Shown: piece after piece, positions 1-14,000 of the stretch | Numbering within the stretch: position 1 is the first letter of the stretch | How the letters are laid out: each line of letters starts with the position of its first letter | Assembly (NCBI RefSeq): GCF_030867145.1 | Contig: NC_134434.1 | Coordinates: forward strand, 9,362,001 to 9,426,000 | DNA length: 64,000 nt | From: Opisthocomus hoazin | Taxonomy: Eukaryota; Chordata; Aves; Opisthocomiformes; Opisthocomidae | Reading direction: 5' to 3' | Program-made: the position numbers and the translations under genes | The notes under the pieces: generated by a model | Told to the model about the DNA's origin: nothing | Databases searched by the model: none | What the model saw: only the letters and a program-made list of their open reading frames with translations

Positions 1-3000
1 TGAAAAGTGACAAGGATTTGGCTGGCCTGGCTCTTCTCCACTTCCAATATCATTTGGGAGATACCAGACCAAAATCTTGCCATTTAAATCAGCAGAGCTC
101 ACTGAAGTCAGCGGTGAGGTGGTACAGCCTAGTTAAGAGTCTGGCCTGTCACTGTTTAAGAAAGAATGTAACAGCCGTGGCAAGTAAGAGGTGTGTCACT
201 TTGCTCCCTTGGGCAGAGTGTGGTTTGGGTGGCATATGGGGACCTCCTTGTGCGTAGTGTGTTATTAATTAGATGGTTTGGGCTTTCCAGGGCCTCCTGC
301 CTTGGAGAGACACTGTGTCCGTGCATTCGGTGGCAGTGTCTGTGTGGATGTTCCTGATTACTCCCTTGCAGCCTCTTGTGATGACCTCAAGAGCATAGTA
401 TTGCTTGGTTTTGGGTTGCTGGGCCTGTTCCCGTGGAGAACTGCTGTGTTTCACCTAAGTAACCTGTGCATGTGAACCGTGCTCTTCCTGGCTCAGAGGT
501 GCCTCTGAACTATGCTTCTGCCGTGACCAATGGGGAGTCATTCCGGGAGGGATGCAGAATAGATCCCATCCTTATCATGTCTTGGCCAAATTCACTTTAA
601 TACCAGTTTCCCACAAGGCTGCATAGGGATTCCTAACCCATTTTTCCCCTTAGAGAAAAGTATGATATTCTAGTAACAGAAACCAATGTGGATATGACTT
701 GTTCATTCCAGATCACGACAAAATGTGATTTTTCCTGTCTGTTTCCCTCATTCATCTCAGTGTGTAACACGTGCTCCACGAGGAGACTGTCCACGAGCAT
801 GGAGAAAGTCCCCTTTCATCTGCACCTCCCTCGTGCCTCATGGCGTATGCTCATGAGTGCTAAATAAAGTGTCAGCCTTGGTCAGCTCTAGCTTGGACTG
901 GTCTGCTAAGTATTTAGACCTCTCTGTCTCTCCTCCCTTTATCTTCCCCCTGCTTTCTTTCTGTTCCTTCCTGTATTCTCCAGTAACAGTGCCACCTAAT
1001 TAGGTCATTGATTGTTTCAAACTCAAAACCTTTCAGGAGGTTTTCCAGTAGCTCTGGGTTTTGTTACTCAAAGCCACTTGTTCTGCTTGCCCAGCTTTCC
1101 CGCTTTGTGCCTCTCCTAACTGCTCCTAACACTGAAATATTTCTTATTCATGTGGCTGTGGCAGTAAAAGACATGTTAGCTCCATAATAAGCTGCTGCTG
1201 ACTCCTCAGGGAGGTCCCAAAGAAACATTTTACTGTGAGATAAATCTGCTTTTCTGCATTCCCTACTGTTTTATTAATGGGGATATTTTCATGAGAAGAA
1301 GATTCTCACATGAAACCTTCTGCAGCTTCAGCTGCTGCTCCTCCCTGGAGCCCAAGCACTGCCTCTTGCTTGCACAAGCCATTGGGAACCACATCTGGTA
1401 AGGACACATGCATAGCTGCTTTCAGGGTGAGACCAGTTGAGTGAGGAGTCAGCAGCACTTGTTGAGACCTGGGAATATGGCCTTTAAATCCTATGAAACA
1501 GGCCTAATCCAAGGTCTGGTTGGCCCCAAATTTTACTGTATCCAGGCTCAAAGGTCTCATCTAGCTACTATGATGTGTTACTTTTCCCTGCTAATGAGTT
1601 CTGTTAAGCTGTAAGGAGTAATTCCAAAGGAGGTGCTGGTCAGTATAAGCAATGTCAGAATTGGATTTTTTGTATCTGTAACCAGAATCTAGGAAACACC
1701 AGATACATCCAATTCAATCTGCAGCCAGAAGTCTGTGACAGGATGGGCTAAGACTAGATGTAGACCTTGCAGTGGGCATTTGTAGAAGATTCCTACCTGC
1801 GTCCCTCCGAACAAAATATGAATTGTCTCCTGATCTCTAATCCTAGCGTTGAAACGTGTAGTTTAATACATGGTCCGAAATTATGGTTGTGAATTATGGT
1901 ACCTCCAAATATTCTTAATAGCTGTATAAATATCCAGACCTTTTAAAAAATCAGATGAAAGAAGGGCTGATAATTCAGAATGATTAAAAAGATTTCAACT
2001 TTTCTTCAGAGTTAATTGAGAGCAAAGACTGTTGCCCCCACTCACTGCACAGATTTCAATTAGGCTGATGGCAGAGCTGGTCACAGTGGCTGAATCTGGC
2101 CTGTAACAAATTGTTAAGGGAAATCTTTCCTGTTTCAATCACTGAACCTTATTAAATCAATTTCATACAATATTTTAGTCATTGCCTTTCATTCAATGCC
2201 CAGCTAAAGCTGCATTTTCATAGCAAACAGTGGCAATGGAGTTTGCATGCTGGAAATAACAAGACTGGCTTTGCCCGGTCACGTGCTACGTAAGAGACTG
2301 TCCAGACATTTTCATCCTGGGGTCTGCTGTACAAAAGAGGGGCAGGAGGTGCTTCCAGCTTCTTTGTCAAGCAAGGTAAAAGCACATCCAGGTGAGATGG
2401 TGGTATCTAAGTTTTTAGCCTTAGTAAATATTTCACCTTTTTCAAGGTGAAGATCACATATGGCTGTGGAGAGACCACCTTGGCTGGCTTTTTTCCTGTG
2501 GCGTTTTTCTACATCACTTAGCAAAAGAATGGAAAGATGCTGGAAGATGAGAAATGAATGAGGGAGACAAGAAAGCTACATGTAAAGGAGATAAGAATCG
2601 AGGGGCAGTTTTTCAGTGCAGTTAGGATGTCCCAGATCTGAGCACCACTCCTGCCACAAGAAATCTTGCAAGGTAGGTTATTCAGTAAACTTCCTGGACT
2701 AGTAGATAATGTCTCTTTCGTGGTGCAGTTTAGCTTGGATTTGTATCCGAGGTTTGTTGTGCCACCTCTGATTTTTTAGAGATTCACTTCTCATTCCTTA
2801 ATCACCTCAAGCACTTAAACCCAGTGGGAATTTGGAAGTCAATAGTTTTGAGCTCAGCCTCTCTAGCTGCTGAGGTTGAAATGGGTAAGCCTACAGGAGC
2901 TCATTGAGATGTCCTTTTCAAGCAGGACATCCTGTCAGGTTTACATGGAATAACAACCATCCTGATCTTTTTTGGCTTTTCTTTTTTTAATTGCTTCATC

Positions 3001-5879
3001 TCCCTGCTGTCAGCAGCACTTCAGAAATCAGGCATCCAGACTGACCTCCCGGAGGAAAAGGCATGCTGCCAGAGAAGAGATCTCAGGTCTTTATAGAAGG
3101 AAGTGTCACATTACCAGCTGATTAAACAGGTCTGTCAGAGTCTAAAACATAAAGCATTGAGCCTGAAGTTGTAATCCAATAGCTGTCTTAAGAGCAGCCT
3201 GTGTAGCCATGGGGGGAGTTCCCAGGTGACCACAGTTTCTGCAGCCTCAAAGGAGCGTCCCCTGGGACTTGTGTGTTCCTCTGGGTTTCAGGTGGAGAAA
3301 CTCACTTGTTGCTATTCCACTTAAATTGCACTTTCCAGAAGGGACTGGGGGGAGGACAGATCACACAGCTCACAGCATGCTCGGGTTATTAAAAAGGGTG
3401 ATGGCTCTGACTGAAGTACCTGTAGCTCTGGCTGCACAGGCATCCTAACAAGCCCAGCAGACTGCAGCCAGGTGGTGAACTGGTGTTCGCACTGAGACAG
3501 GGCTGTGGAGCCAGGTGCCAAGAGGAGCCCTGTGCTGTGGCACCCGTGGAGTCTGTGTCTCTTCTCACCTCTAGTCTCTGTCTCCTGGGTGCCTGTACCA
3601 ATAGTTGCATGGTGCTGCAGCATGGGCATGGCCTCCTGGAGGGGCTGTGCCACATCTGTGTGAGTGCCTTGAATATCTGAATGCTTTAGAGTGGCATTAA
3701 AGGCCTGCGTTCAGGCAGCTGAAGCCAATCTTCAGTCATGCTGGACATCAGGTAGGAGTGACTGATGGCGTTGATCCATCCTTAGGCTGTCAGTGCTGCC
3801 CCTGCCTGCCTGGGGCTGAGCCACCAGGAAGGAAACAGAGGGCAGACATGCAGCCCACAGCAGGGCTAATTGACAGCAGGGGCCCTATTGGACACTGTAA
3901 TTATTTCCTTCATTTTCCTTTTGTCTGATTGTAAGATGTGTGATTGCCGTAGGGGGGACCACCTACTGCTACACTGCGATTTGGCAAAGCCTTTGAACTT
4001 GTCTATGTTGAGCTTTGGTCACCCAAATGTAAAATAGAAGCCATTAAAACATGGGAAAAGTGAAAAGGTGTGGAAGACAGACATATAAGGCTGGCCTGAG
4101 TGCCCCCAGAACAAGCTCTGCAAAGAGGGTGGAAGAGAGGGAGGGCAGGTTTATCCCTGGAGTGAAGGGCACTTTACCACTGAGACTTTGTCTTACACCA
4201 GACTTCAGTTTCCGTGTTGTTTCCAGGCAGAGCAGTTGTGTCTGCAGGGCAGGTACAAATGCAGACTCTTCTGGCAGAGCTGCCACTTGGACCTGTTTCT
4301 GAAGGCATTTACTGTACGTCTGTGGCTATTCAGAAGTGGGTGAAAATGCCAAAACACAGAAAGAGCATTTATTTTCTGTGAGTCTGAAAGATAAAAATTA
4401 TTCCTGGCAAGGAGGGTCTAGCAGCGTTTGGAGAGTTGTAGGAGCAAAACAGTCTGGCGGGGCACAGTGTTTGTCCTCCTTTAGGCTTGGTGGAGGAAGG
4501 GTATCAGAAGTTCCCAGCCCCATCTCCCAGCCTTGGGGAGACATTTAGTCTGCCTGGAGAAGCCATTGCTGGCATGGTCAGCACTGTCCCCAGGCAGAGC
4601 AGCAGCAGCACCTGACAAGGAAAACAGTTCAAATCAATGGAGATGTTCATGAAGCATAGTTGGGACTCAACATCAGCAAAAATAACAAAATGAGGGTTTT
4701 GAGGGCTAGTGCAAAATATGCCTTAAATGAAAGCAAGGTTTGCTGCTGATGTCAGTAGATTTTAGAACAGACTTTGGCAGAAGTGCTGGTGCTCACTGGT
4801 TTATTGTTGGGTGGCTGTATCTGGTGGCCAGCTTGCTTTAGTGTATTTGGATGTCAAAGAAGCATCGCTTTTCCCAGAAGCAACAGATGAAAAATTGGTT
4901 TCAGCTGAGGAGCTCTGTGATGTACTTTATACAGGCCTTGGGAAGACTTTCAGTTTTGATGTTAACTATGATTTAATGATAAAATGCTAATATCACTTGG
5001 GAAGGAAAGACAATTGGTCCAGTCAGCCGTCCTCACAAATAACTGCTGTGCTGTGTGCTTAGGAGCCAGAGCACTGCTGTCGCTCCAGATCGCTGCCCAC
5101 GGCTTAGTCATTTGTCTGAGCACCAGTGAACAAAAACACAGATGTAGAAGGAGACGCATCCTCTCTGCCACAGCAGAAAATTGATCATGTGCAATACTGT
5201 CTCCCTGTAGCTGCCCATTGCTCAGGGAGGAGGGAAGGAGTGAAGTGAAATGTGTGAGGAAAATATTTCCTGGATGAGGAGAATTTTAATCCTGTGCAGC
5301 ATCCATCCCAGCAAGGTATTTCATCAGAGCCCTGGGGGGTGGCAGAGTGGTGTAAGAGTGGGGAAATGAGCATCCAAGTCCTAACTTTGTCATGGTTTTT
5401 TCATCTGAGCTTGGAGAAGTCACATGGAAGTAGTTTTAGGGCTGTAGACCACCTAGGCTGTATTCCTGCTGTTTAGCAAGGCCTTTAAGTGTTTCTTTGA
5501 GCTTTTATCACGCAAATATGGAACAGAAGCAATTAAAGGGTGGGAAGCAGATATCTGAACACCTTTAAAAGCCACAGCATCTCTATGTCATATTTCTCTA
5601 CAGTAAAATGGCAGTAGCCACTCTTTCTTTTCATGCAAGTATTATGAAATTACCTTGACAGTATCCAAGCCATGTAGCCCTGGAACATCCTTCCTTCTTC
5701 TGCATTTGCCCTGCAGCTCCAGACAGTACCTCCAAAGAGCCAGGTATTGAGCGAAGCTTCTCCTGTGGCAATTTGGCGAGATCAGTGCAGCTGTTTGTTC
5801 ACAAACCAGCAGGATTGCAGGTGAGCAGCACAGAGCTGCCTGTGCAGTCTCCGTGTGCAATAACCCCAGGTTTCCCCGT

Positions 5880-5930
5880 GTCCTTATGAAGTCAGGTATT
5901 ACAATAACAGGAGAGGAGCAGGAACTGTAA
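5880..5930 (-). repeat. 51-bp inverted repeat, copy A
   Basis: The reverse complement of this segment is identical, base for base over 51 positions, to 10998-11048. The identity stops sharply on both sides. The repeat is not low-complexity and does not resemble the CR1 copies in this window. It may be a small undescribed dispersed repeat or a local inverted duplication. Confidence 0.9.
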
Positions 5931-8900
5931 TGAGCTCTTATTGGGATAAACTTGTGATACATAGAAACTGTTGCAGCAATCCCAGAAGAAACCACAAACT
6001 ACAGATGTGAAACCCTGATTGCTTCCAGTTAAACACAAACAATAGGTCCATTTTATGTCTGCTGGCATTTGTCAAACCGTTACCACAGTTTATGTTTACC
6101 AGAGTGTTCTTTTGGGAACCATTAAGATTGTATGTGTAACCTAGTGAAATGGCCGCAAGAATCAGATTCAAAATATTTGCATTGCTTGCAGCCAAGGTTC
6201 ACAGCATGGCACGGTCATTTTACCATATTGGGCTTTGGAGGGGTTGGTGTAGCTGTGCTACAGGTATAGAGCCAGGAAGTAAAGACATGGCAGAGACAGA
6301 AGGTGACTGGGACCCTGTGCACGTGCTGATCCGTGCTGCTGAGGCTGGATTGCATGCAGCCACATCTTCCCTCCTCACTGCTGTCCAGTTTTTACTGTCT
6401 GAAAAATAACGGCGAAAGACTTGACTTTATTAGACATTTGCATTAGTAATGTCTATAGTGTAGAGCCATGTCTTCCTACTTAACTATATCATGAGTTAAT
6501 CCATTCATTTCAATAGAAAAGACTGATTCTGAGTTGATTTACACTAGAGTAATTCCAGGTTAACTGAGCTGCAATCATTGAACAGTCTCAGTTATAAGAA
6601 TATTCTTGGGTGCTGGGAGAGCAATAAGGCAAGGTGGAGCAACAGACATGCCATGCAGGTAGTCAGACCAGCACAAGTGATTGCAGACCTCACTCTGTAA
6701 CAGGAACGTGACACTGGAAAGAGCTTGTGATCGTGTGTCTGCATATTTAAACAAACTCTAGTCTCACAGCTAGACTATTGTGGTTTTATGTCAAAGCAGA
6801 AAGTTTGAAGAAAAGTGCTGATGCAGACCAGGCTAATAACCCGGTACAGACTAAAAATACATTGCATTTGTCATTGTGAACATTTGCACTTATTAATAGT
6901 CAATATTAAAATAGCCCTCTGAGTCCATCTGTTACACTTTCTGATTCAGGCACTGCATGCTCAGGGTATTTGGTAAGTTTTTTAACATCTCTGCCTTGGG
7001 TAAGATTTTTCAGCATTTTAAAATGATGAGAGATCTTTTTCTGAAATCTGTTAAAATCACTTCACTTGGTCAGGCCAATAAATCAGGACCAAATTCTCAC
7101 TGTCTTGAACAGTGGCTGGGGAGTACTGAGAGCAGAACTGGACAGTGATGGATCCAGCCTTACATTGGCATGGTTAGGAATATAGCCACCCTTTACCAGT
7201 AAATCAAGGACTTGCGTAAAACACAGAGAGATCGTGTACCAGGTGAGTGATTAATAATACTTGGGTTTTGGATAGCCACTTATGACGGGAGAGAGCAAGT
7301 AGATACAGGATTTATGTGCTGGGAAGTCTGTAAGGAAAAAGGCCTTTAGATTTTTCAACCTGATCACAGGACATCACCGTTGTGGGACATAAATCTACAT
7401 GACAGTCTGTGCATCTTCGTTGTTAAACAATTATCTCCGTACGAGTGATAGTTTGGTGTGAAATTGAAGGGGCTGCACGCTGCAGCTATGGTAGCGTGAC
7501 ACAGAGCCAATGGGAATTTCTTCATGTGACCCATCCAGTCTCTTGCAGTGAAGAGGCAGGACACAGAATGCCAGTCTGGCTTTGAGGAGCCTGTTGCTGT
7601 GTTAAAGCTGCCATTGCTTGTGTTATTCCAGGCAGCGAATGCATTTGAGGGTGAGCATCTCCTGCCAGTAGTTCCCATGCTAGTGACTGGTTTGTCCTGT
7701 TGATTGACAACTGTGATAATGAGGTTATTGTGAGGAGGTAATCAGTGCACAGAAATGTTTTTATGTCTTGTGGTCTGGGATCTTGGGCTTTTTGTGTCCC
7801 GAGAGGCTCTGGCTCTTGGTGGCTGGGCCAGAGCAAAGGGCAGAACATGAAAAGACCATACAAGAAAAATCCCTGTTGCTTTCTTGTCTCTGCATTAGGT
7901 GTTAGTTTGCTATGACCCTTGTAGAGCTGCTTGCTGTAGTATCAAGACAGAGTTTTCTAATCCTTTTTATGTACGTTTGGAGTGAAAATACCTGGGGAGC
8001 GAGGCAAGGCTGTTAGTCCCTATGAACAACTGATTGTTCGTAGATGCTCCATTTCTATGTAAATCCCCTTTGCTGCTCGCTCTCTTGGTGTTCACTGAAC
8101 TCCATTGACTTAGCTCCTGTTTTTCATGTAGCTGGCTTATTGCAGTACTTGCAATTGCCTCAGATTTGGGTCTTGGCTGATACCAGAATAAAATAATGAG
8201 AAAGGGATCTGATGACTGGACAAGGGTGGTGTGGAGGAAGAGGGCATAATTCTGGTCACAAGATTTGTCAAAAAAGTTTTCAGCATTTATCTTTTCTCTT
8301 TTATTCTCTGTTTTAGTCTCGCTGGTGCTGTGGAAGGTTGTTTTCCAAAGTACGACTTTCACCATGCAAAAATCTTGTTTTCTTTCTCTCTTTGCACTGA
8401 TTGTCTCCTTATTATGCTTCTGTGAGTTACAAAAAAAAACCAAAGCAGCAGTGGCTAGCAGCTCCTTTCTCTTAGGGACAAGATTAAAATCCACCAAAAT
8501 GAACTGTCATGGAAAGTATTGAGTTGTCATTCTCTGGTACTACAGAAAATTGACTTGCTGTATATTCCTACTGCAGTGCAGAGCTGATGGAAGTGCCTTG
8601 CTCGCTAGATTTCAATATGAATACAAATGGGTGGTGAACAGGAACCACAAATCACAGAGGTGAAGGAAAGTGCTAAGGATGGTCCAGGCTGGAAGTCGGA
8701 TCATTTTGATGTCTATACCAAGTCATTAAGGCTAGAATGTAATTCATGTTTCAGCTGATAAGGCTGTCCATGTGTGACTTTTAAATTAAAATCTGTTTCT
8801 TACGGAGTTTGGACTTCCCTCTGTAATACCCAACCGTGCCTCTGAAATGCTTCGTAGGCATTACTTGTAGAAAGTAGCGGTTTTTTGCATCCATATGTTA

Positions 8901-10997
8901 ATATTCTGGTGGTTGCTATTTTTCGGCCATATCCGAGAATGAAAATTCTGTTTCTGGATAGAACTAATAGTTGAGCCCATTCCTGACTTTCTGTGTGACC
9001 CCAGATCCTAAACCCAAAAGTAATCCTGAAAAGGGCATATACAAATTTGTAGCAGGTGCAACTTAGACTGAGATGATTTTATTAACATTAGTTACTGAAA
9101 CATGCTTAACCTCACAAGCCAGCTCCTCTGCTCACAGATGTTGGAGTGTTTCTTGGTCAGAAGGAACTGAAAACATCTGGTTCCTCATTTGGTGAAATGA
9201 AGAGCCAGGAGTCTGCCAAAAAGTGAAAGATCAGGAACGCAGCAGCTGAGTGCTACAGCGTCAGCGGAGTGCAGAGCCCCAGGAAATAGACCAGTTCTTG
9301 TCTCTCTTGTATCCATGGTGACCTGGGGACAGCAAGGGGCTGGGATGTTGGGATCTGTCACACTGTGCTGTCACCGTGCAGCCACAGGTGACAGCGGAAG
9401 ATGGGAACTCAGCTGGCCTGGCATTGCAGTGCTCAGTGCTGGCACTGCAGGAGGGTACAGATCACTGTAAGACAGCAGAGTCCCTGAGCTCCTGATGCAG
9501 GCAGATCCACACCGACTTCAGCTTGTGAAAATGGTCAAACACAGCAAACTGTTCAGCTCCTGCACTTTATAGTCTTCTTGTCCTCTGTCAGACAACTCCC
9601 TTCTTAGCCATGATGGAGAGACCATAGCTGTCAGTGCCAGGGCCACCTCAGAGTCAAGGCCACCTTGTTCCTGATGGGTTTGTTTTCCCTAGCGACAGCC
9701 AGCTCATGACATTGGTGGCATTTGGTTAGATGACCGTCTGTGTTTAAGGAGCCCCACTTTACTAGATACGTGCTACATGGAGATGGCACTGGAGTGATAA
9801 GACAGAGAAGGTTAATGGCCTCAGCTGCAACTTTCCAAGCAAATAAAACTTTGATATGCAGTGCATTTTAACTGATCTAAATCGTATGCAGTCTGGAGGC
9901 CTGGGATGTATCAGGAGTCTTAAATAAAAGACATTTGCTGTGTCACAGTTTGGTGTCTTTCAGGGATAACAAATGAAAAAGGCTTTCTTTTAGCCTCCAT
10001 GTCCCTCCTCTCCCCAAGTTCCATTGTCTTCCCTAACTGTACACCTACCTTATTCATCTGTTAAAAACCAGGGCTGGAGACAGGAGCTTGTATTAGGCAG
10101 ACCTGTTTGCAGAGCCTGGAGGGTGCCTCTGTGGCCTTGTGTGGAAGAGATCATGAAGTGCAGCAGAAATGTGTATGTTGCCCATACAAACCCAACATTT
10201 TTATCAAAGAATTTTTCTTTTGAGACAGAGAAGTGTCCAGTTTAGGACAGAAGAGGGAGGATCAAACATCCTGCAAGCTCTGATCCATCATCGTATGTTG
10301 CCTGGTCATGTTGTCAGTCTAAACACTGTCCTGGATTTGCAAATCTCCATAAGCACAGATGTGCTTTGGGCACAGTAAGCTCATTGTCCCAAGACAAATC
10401 GAAGGGAGGTCTTGAGGGATGTCTTGTTATATAGATGTTGCTTCTAAAAGCAAATTCTCCCAGCAAGTAAGTGCAGATTGTTTCTGTTATTGATTGCCAC
10501 AGTCTCTGCTTCATTGAGACCACATGGCCCACTTTGTTTTTGTAGCTGCCTTTTATTAAAACTGACAAAGAGGTATCAGCGTTTGAAAAGATGAGTCTTC
10601 AGAGTCCCCTGGGCAGCATTTTCATGCTGTAAAGTGATACTGGCACATTTGATCCACAGATGCTTTTAACACACTAATAAAACAAAAGCCTTCCTTCCCA
10701 GGGTGGTCTTCTACACTACAAAGCTTTCTGTTTTTGTCCATGCTTAATGGGCCAGACCCCAAGAAATGGAGAGAACCTGCAATTTCCTCCTGCCTTAAAC
10801 TATGCTCTCAGGATTTGGTCCTGTGTTGTAAACTGCAGAGAAAAATTCCTATATGTATAGTTTTTCAAGGTGTATTTTGCTGCTTCATTGAAGGCTCATA
10901 ATGTGTTTTATATTCACATGGGTTATCTGTACTGGTTTTCAGTATTCCTGAGACTGGCAGTTGGAAATCTTTCATCCTTATTTCTGATGACCAGCAT

Positions 10998-11048
10998 TTA
11001 CAGTTCCTGCTCCTCTCCTGTTATTGTAATACCTGACTTCATAAGGAC
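10998..11048 (+). repeat. 51-bp inverted repeat, copy B
   Basis: This is the partner of 5880-5930, in opposite orientation and about 5.1 kb away, with no mismatch over 51 bp. The bases on either side share a short CCAG (ccagcat on the left, ccagtca on the right), which could be microhomology or chance. The two arms could in principle pair in a long transcript. Confidence 0.9.
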
Positions 11049-14000
11049 CCAGTCAGAGCTCCATTTTAACGTGTAAAGCAGAAGATTTTTGGTTTGGCAT
11101 TATCTTTGAAGATACCTAAAAAAAAATTTAGATCTGAGACATTTCATATTAGGACCAATCATGAGTGGAAATGTTTGACCTCAATCTGTCTGTGCAACAG
11201 CTCCTGATCTGTAAAATGGGAATACCGTCTTCTCTCATTTCGAATTAATCTTTGTGAAGCACTCAGATGTTAGTGATGAACACCACAGAAAAGCTTGGGG
11301 GGAAAGAAGTAGTTCTGTCTACAGAGCAGGCTGTTAGTAGTAGCCATAAATAAGATATGAAGCTACACTTTGATCAAGGAGACTAAAGCAGATACTGAAT
11401 AGTTGCTGATAAACTGAGCACCATCCAGCCTGTTTCCTGATCAAATCCAGACCAGTGGTAAATAGCGTGTGACTGTGTGATTAAAGAGATATGTTAATAC
11501 AAACAAGCAATAGGACCAAAATGAAGTTGCACCCGTGAGGTCAGTAGAGGCTTTTCATTGCTTTAGGATGTTCTGTTCTGCAACCTTGCTGTTAGCCGCG
11601 TGGCATGTGAGAAACATTAGCCACTGATGAGCATGAATTATTCTTGTCCTGGCCGACTGATTATTTTTCTTTTCCTTGCCTCTGCTTACAAGTTATGTTA
11701 TACAGAGTAGGGGCAGAAAGCTTAAAACTATGTCTTGAAAACATGCTCAGAGCTGAAATTACCGAAAGGTGTGTTCTTCAGCCAGCAGCCTTGTCTTTTA
11801 CAGCCCATGCAAAGCAGAATCTAGCAGAGCTGCACATCCATCAGACGGGCTGTTGGAACCCCCTACTCCATTCACATCTCCAGGCTTGCCTTGCTCCTGG
11901 CCAGTCACTTGCTCGGGTAAACCAGCCAATAAAGACTGCTGTCACTTCAGCCTCAGAGGAACTGAGTTAATTTGCCACAGTGGAGACAGCTGCGTAAACG
12001 TGTTTCTGTCTTTTTGGTGCAGCATGGAGCTGCTTGGCTCCACCTTGATTTAAGCTCTGAGGTGGCTGAGGGATGCTCACACTTCCCTTGCTGTCTTCTA
12101 TGCTCTCATCTGCAAAGTGAAAGTGTCCATGTCCTCAGTCTGGACAGTCCTCCCAGCCCATTTATAAAGGACAGGCTACATATTTTTGACTTCAATTTGC
12201 TCATGTAACCTGTTGTTTTATTTTAATTTTTTTTATTATTGGGCATTTTGACAAAGGCTGAATAGAATAGGTTTTGTGCGTGGTGTATTTTTGTAATGCT
12301 TTTGACAAAGGTGCTTTAACTGTGGATTCAAAGCTACTGTTATGAGACACCTTCAGAGCTTGGTATGAAAAACCTAATGATACAGTTGCAGTGATGAGCA
12401 AAAAATAAACTGCTTTTCAGATGGGGGGTGCTTATCCTGTTCCATTATCTGGCCTTTGGATTTGCAGTTCTTCACTTACTGTCCCTCAGGTTTTTGGAGA
12501 GGAACACAGAAAATCTCTCTAAATGCAGCCTCATTAAGCAACGAAAATGTAACCTCTCTGCCAACCTACTGATGGCAAAGAGGTTGCAAAGTAGCTCATC
12601 TCTAGAGAGAGCAATGTGTAAGTCCCCTGCAATGTCTCAATGCTGTAATTGCATGCCATAGAGTTAGGTCCAACTCTGTTATAGGCCCAAGGAATTTATG
12701 CTAATGGACCCTCAGCCAGCCCATGCTGCCTTCAGTGTACTCGTTTGCGCAGAGACATTCTTGTTGCGAGCCCTTCGTTTGACCTGTGCTGTTTGATCTG
12801 CCAGGCTGCCTGCCTTATTCCTGAGGACAGTATACAAGCAAGCACTCTGCTCTTGTTAATGTTAATGGGGATCACAGCGAAAGCAGACCCCCATGGTCTA
12901 CCCCATGGTGTAGAGTCTAAAGAGATGCTTCCTTACTTGCTGAAATAAGCCTCTGTGCAGACACCTGGGGTCTTGTTTTTTGGGAGTGGGAGCAGGGGTT
13001 GAGCTGAGCCTGCTGCACCCAGAGCAGTGGTCGCGAGCAGCTGCAGTTTGGACCTGACCTCTTCACCCCGTGCAGGGATGCAGGGAGAAAACTGCAGAAA
13101 GCTCTGAAAGGCTCTATCTGCTGTAAATGCAGCCTGCTTCTGCTTCTTTCCCCTCTACAGTCTTCAGCTCAGCAGCTCCACACTTTTCCTGTGTTCATCC
13201 TATTTTAGCGTCCTTCTGACTTCCCCTTCAAACAAGTCGTGGGAACAAACTGTAGTCGGGAGAGTTCATTCTGTCCCCTTTTCCCTCCGTCAAAGTCTAT
13301 CTTTGCCTATTCTGATTGTAAGATCTTTGGGGCAGGGACTGTATGGTCTCTCTCTTTCCACAGAAACTAGCTTAATTGGGGATCATTCTTGGTTTGTTCT
13401 GTCATAATAAAAGGGATTCATAATAATACTGCAGTAATTCACACCAGTCTCATTACATTTGCTTCAGAGGAGGCACTCCAAAATAAGACAAGTGCAGATG
13501 AGATGAAGATCAGACCAGCTGTAATTACTAGTTTGCAATATCTCATTTTGAAACACAGCAGTTACGCGCAGCAGTAACTTGGACAGCTATTATTGTAGGG
13601 GAAAACCCACACAAAAGGTATTTTTACATAAGTATCTGTGCAAAATAGCCACCAATATTAATCAAAGAGAGCATGATTAAAGGCCCTTGAAGCATGATTG
13701 GAGTTGCCAGTTTTCGTGAGATAATTAAGATGTGGGTTTGGTGTATACATTCCAGTGATCTCATTGTCTTCATTATTAATTAGTCTCTGTTCTTCACATT
13801 TCAGCTCCAGTTTCTTGTCATTAGGGTGACTAGCCTGCGAGCGACACGTTAGTGAGATTCAGAGGAATGATTCTGCCTCTGGAACAGCAGAAGAGGTGCC
13901 AGCCTTTGTTCAGAATTGCTCCGGAAGAAATTGCAGTGCTTTGCACAAGATCAGCAGGTTACCCTGCCATAAACCCTTTCAACAACGTACCCTGCCTGGC

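Noticed and set aside
2907..2930. Short hairpin GATGTCCT...AGGACATC
   Set aside because: An 8-bp stem is common by chance and nothing else in the area supports function.
7967..8497. 176-codon open frame on the minus strand
   Set aside because: AT-rich, no domain or signal recognised, no CpG island or splice context; best explained as chance.
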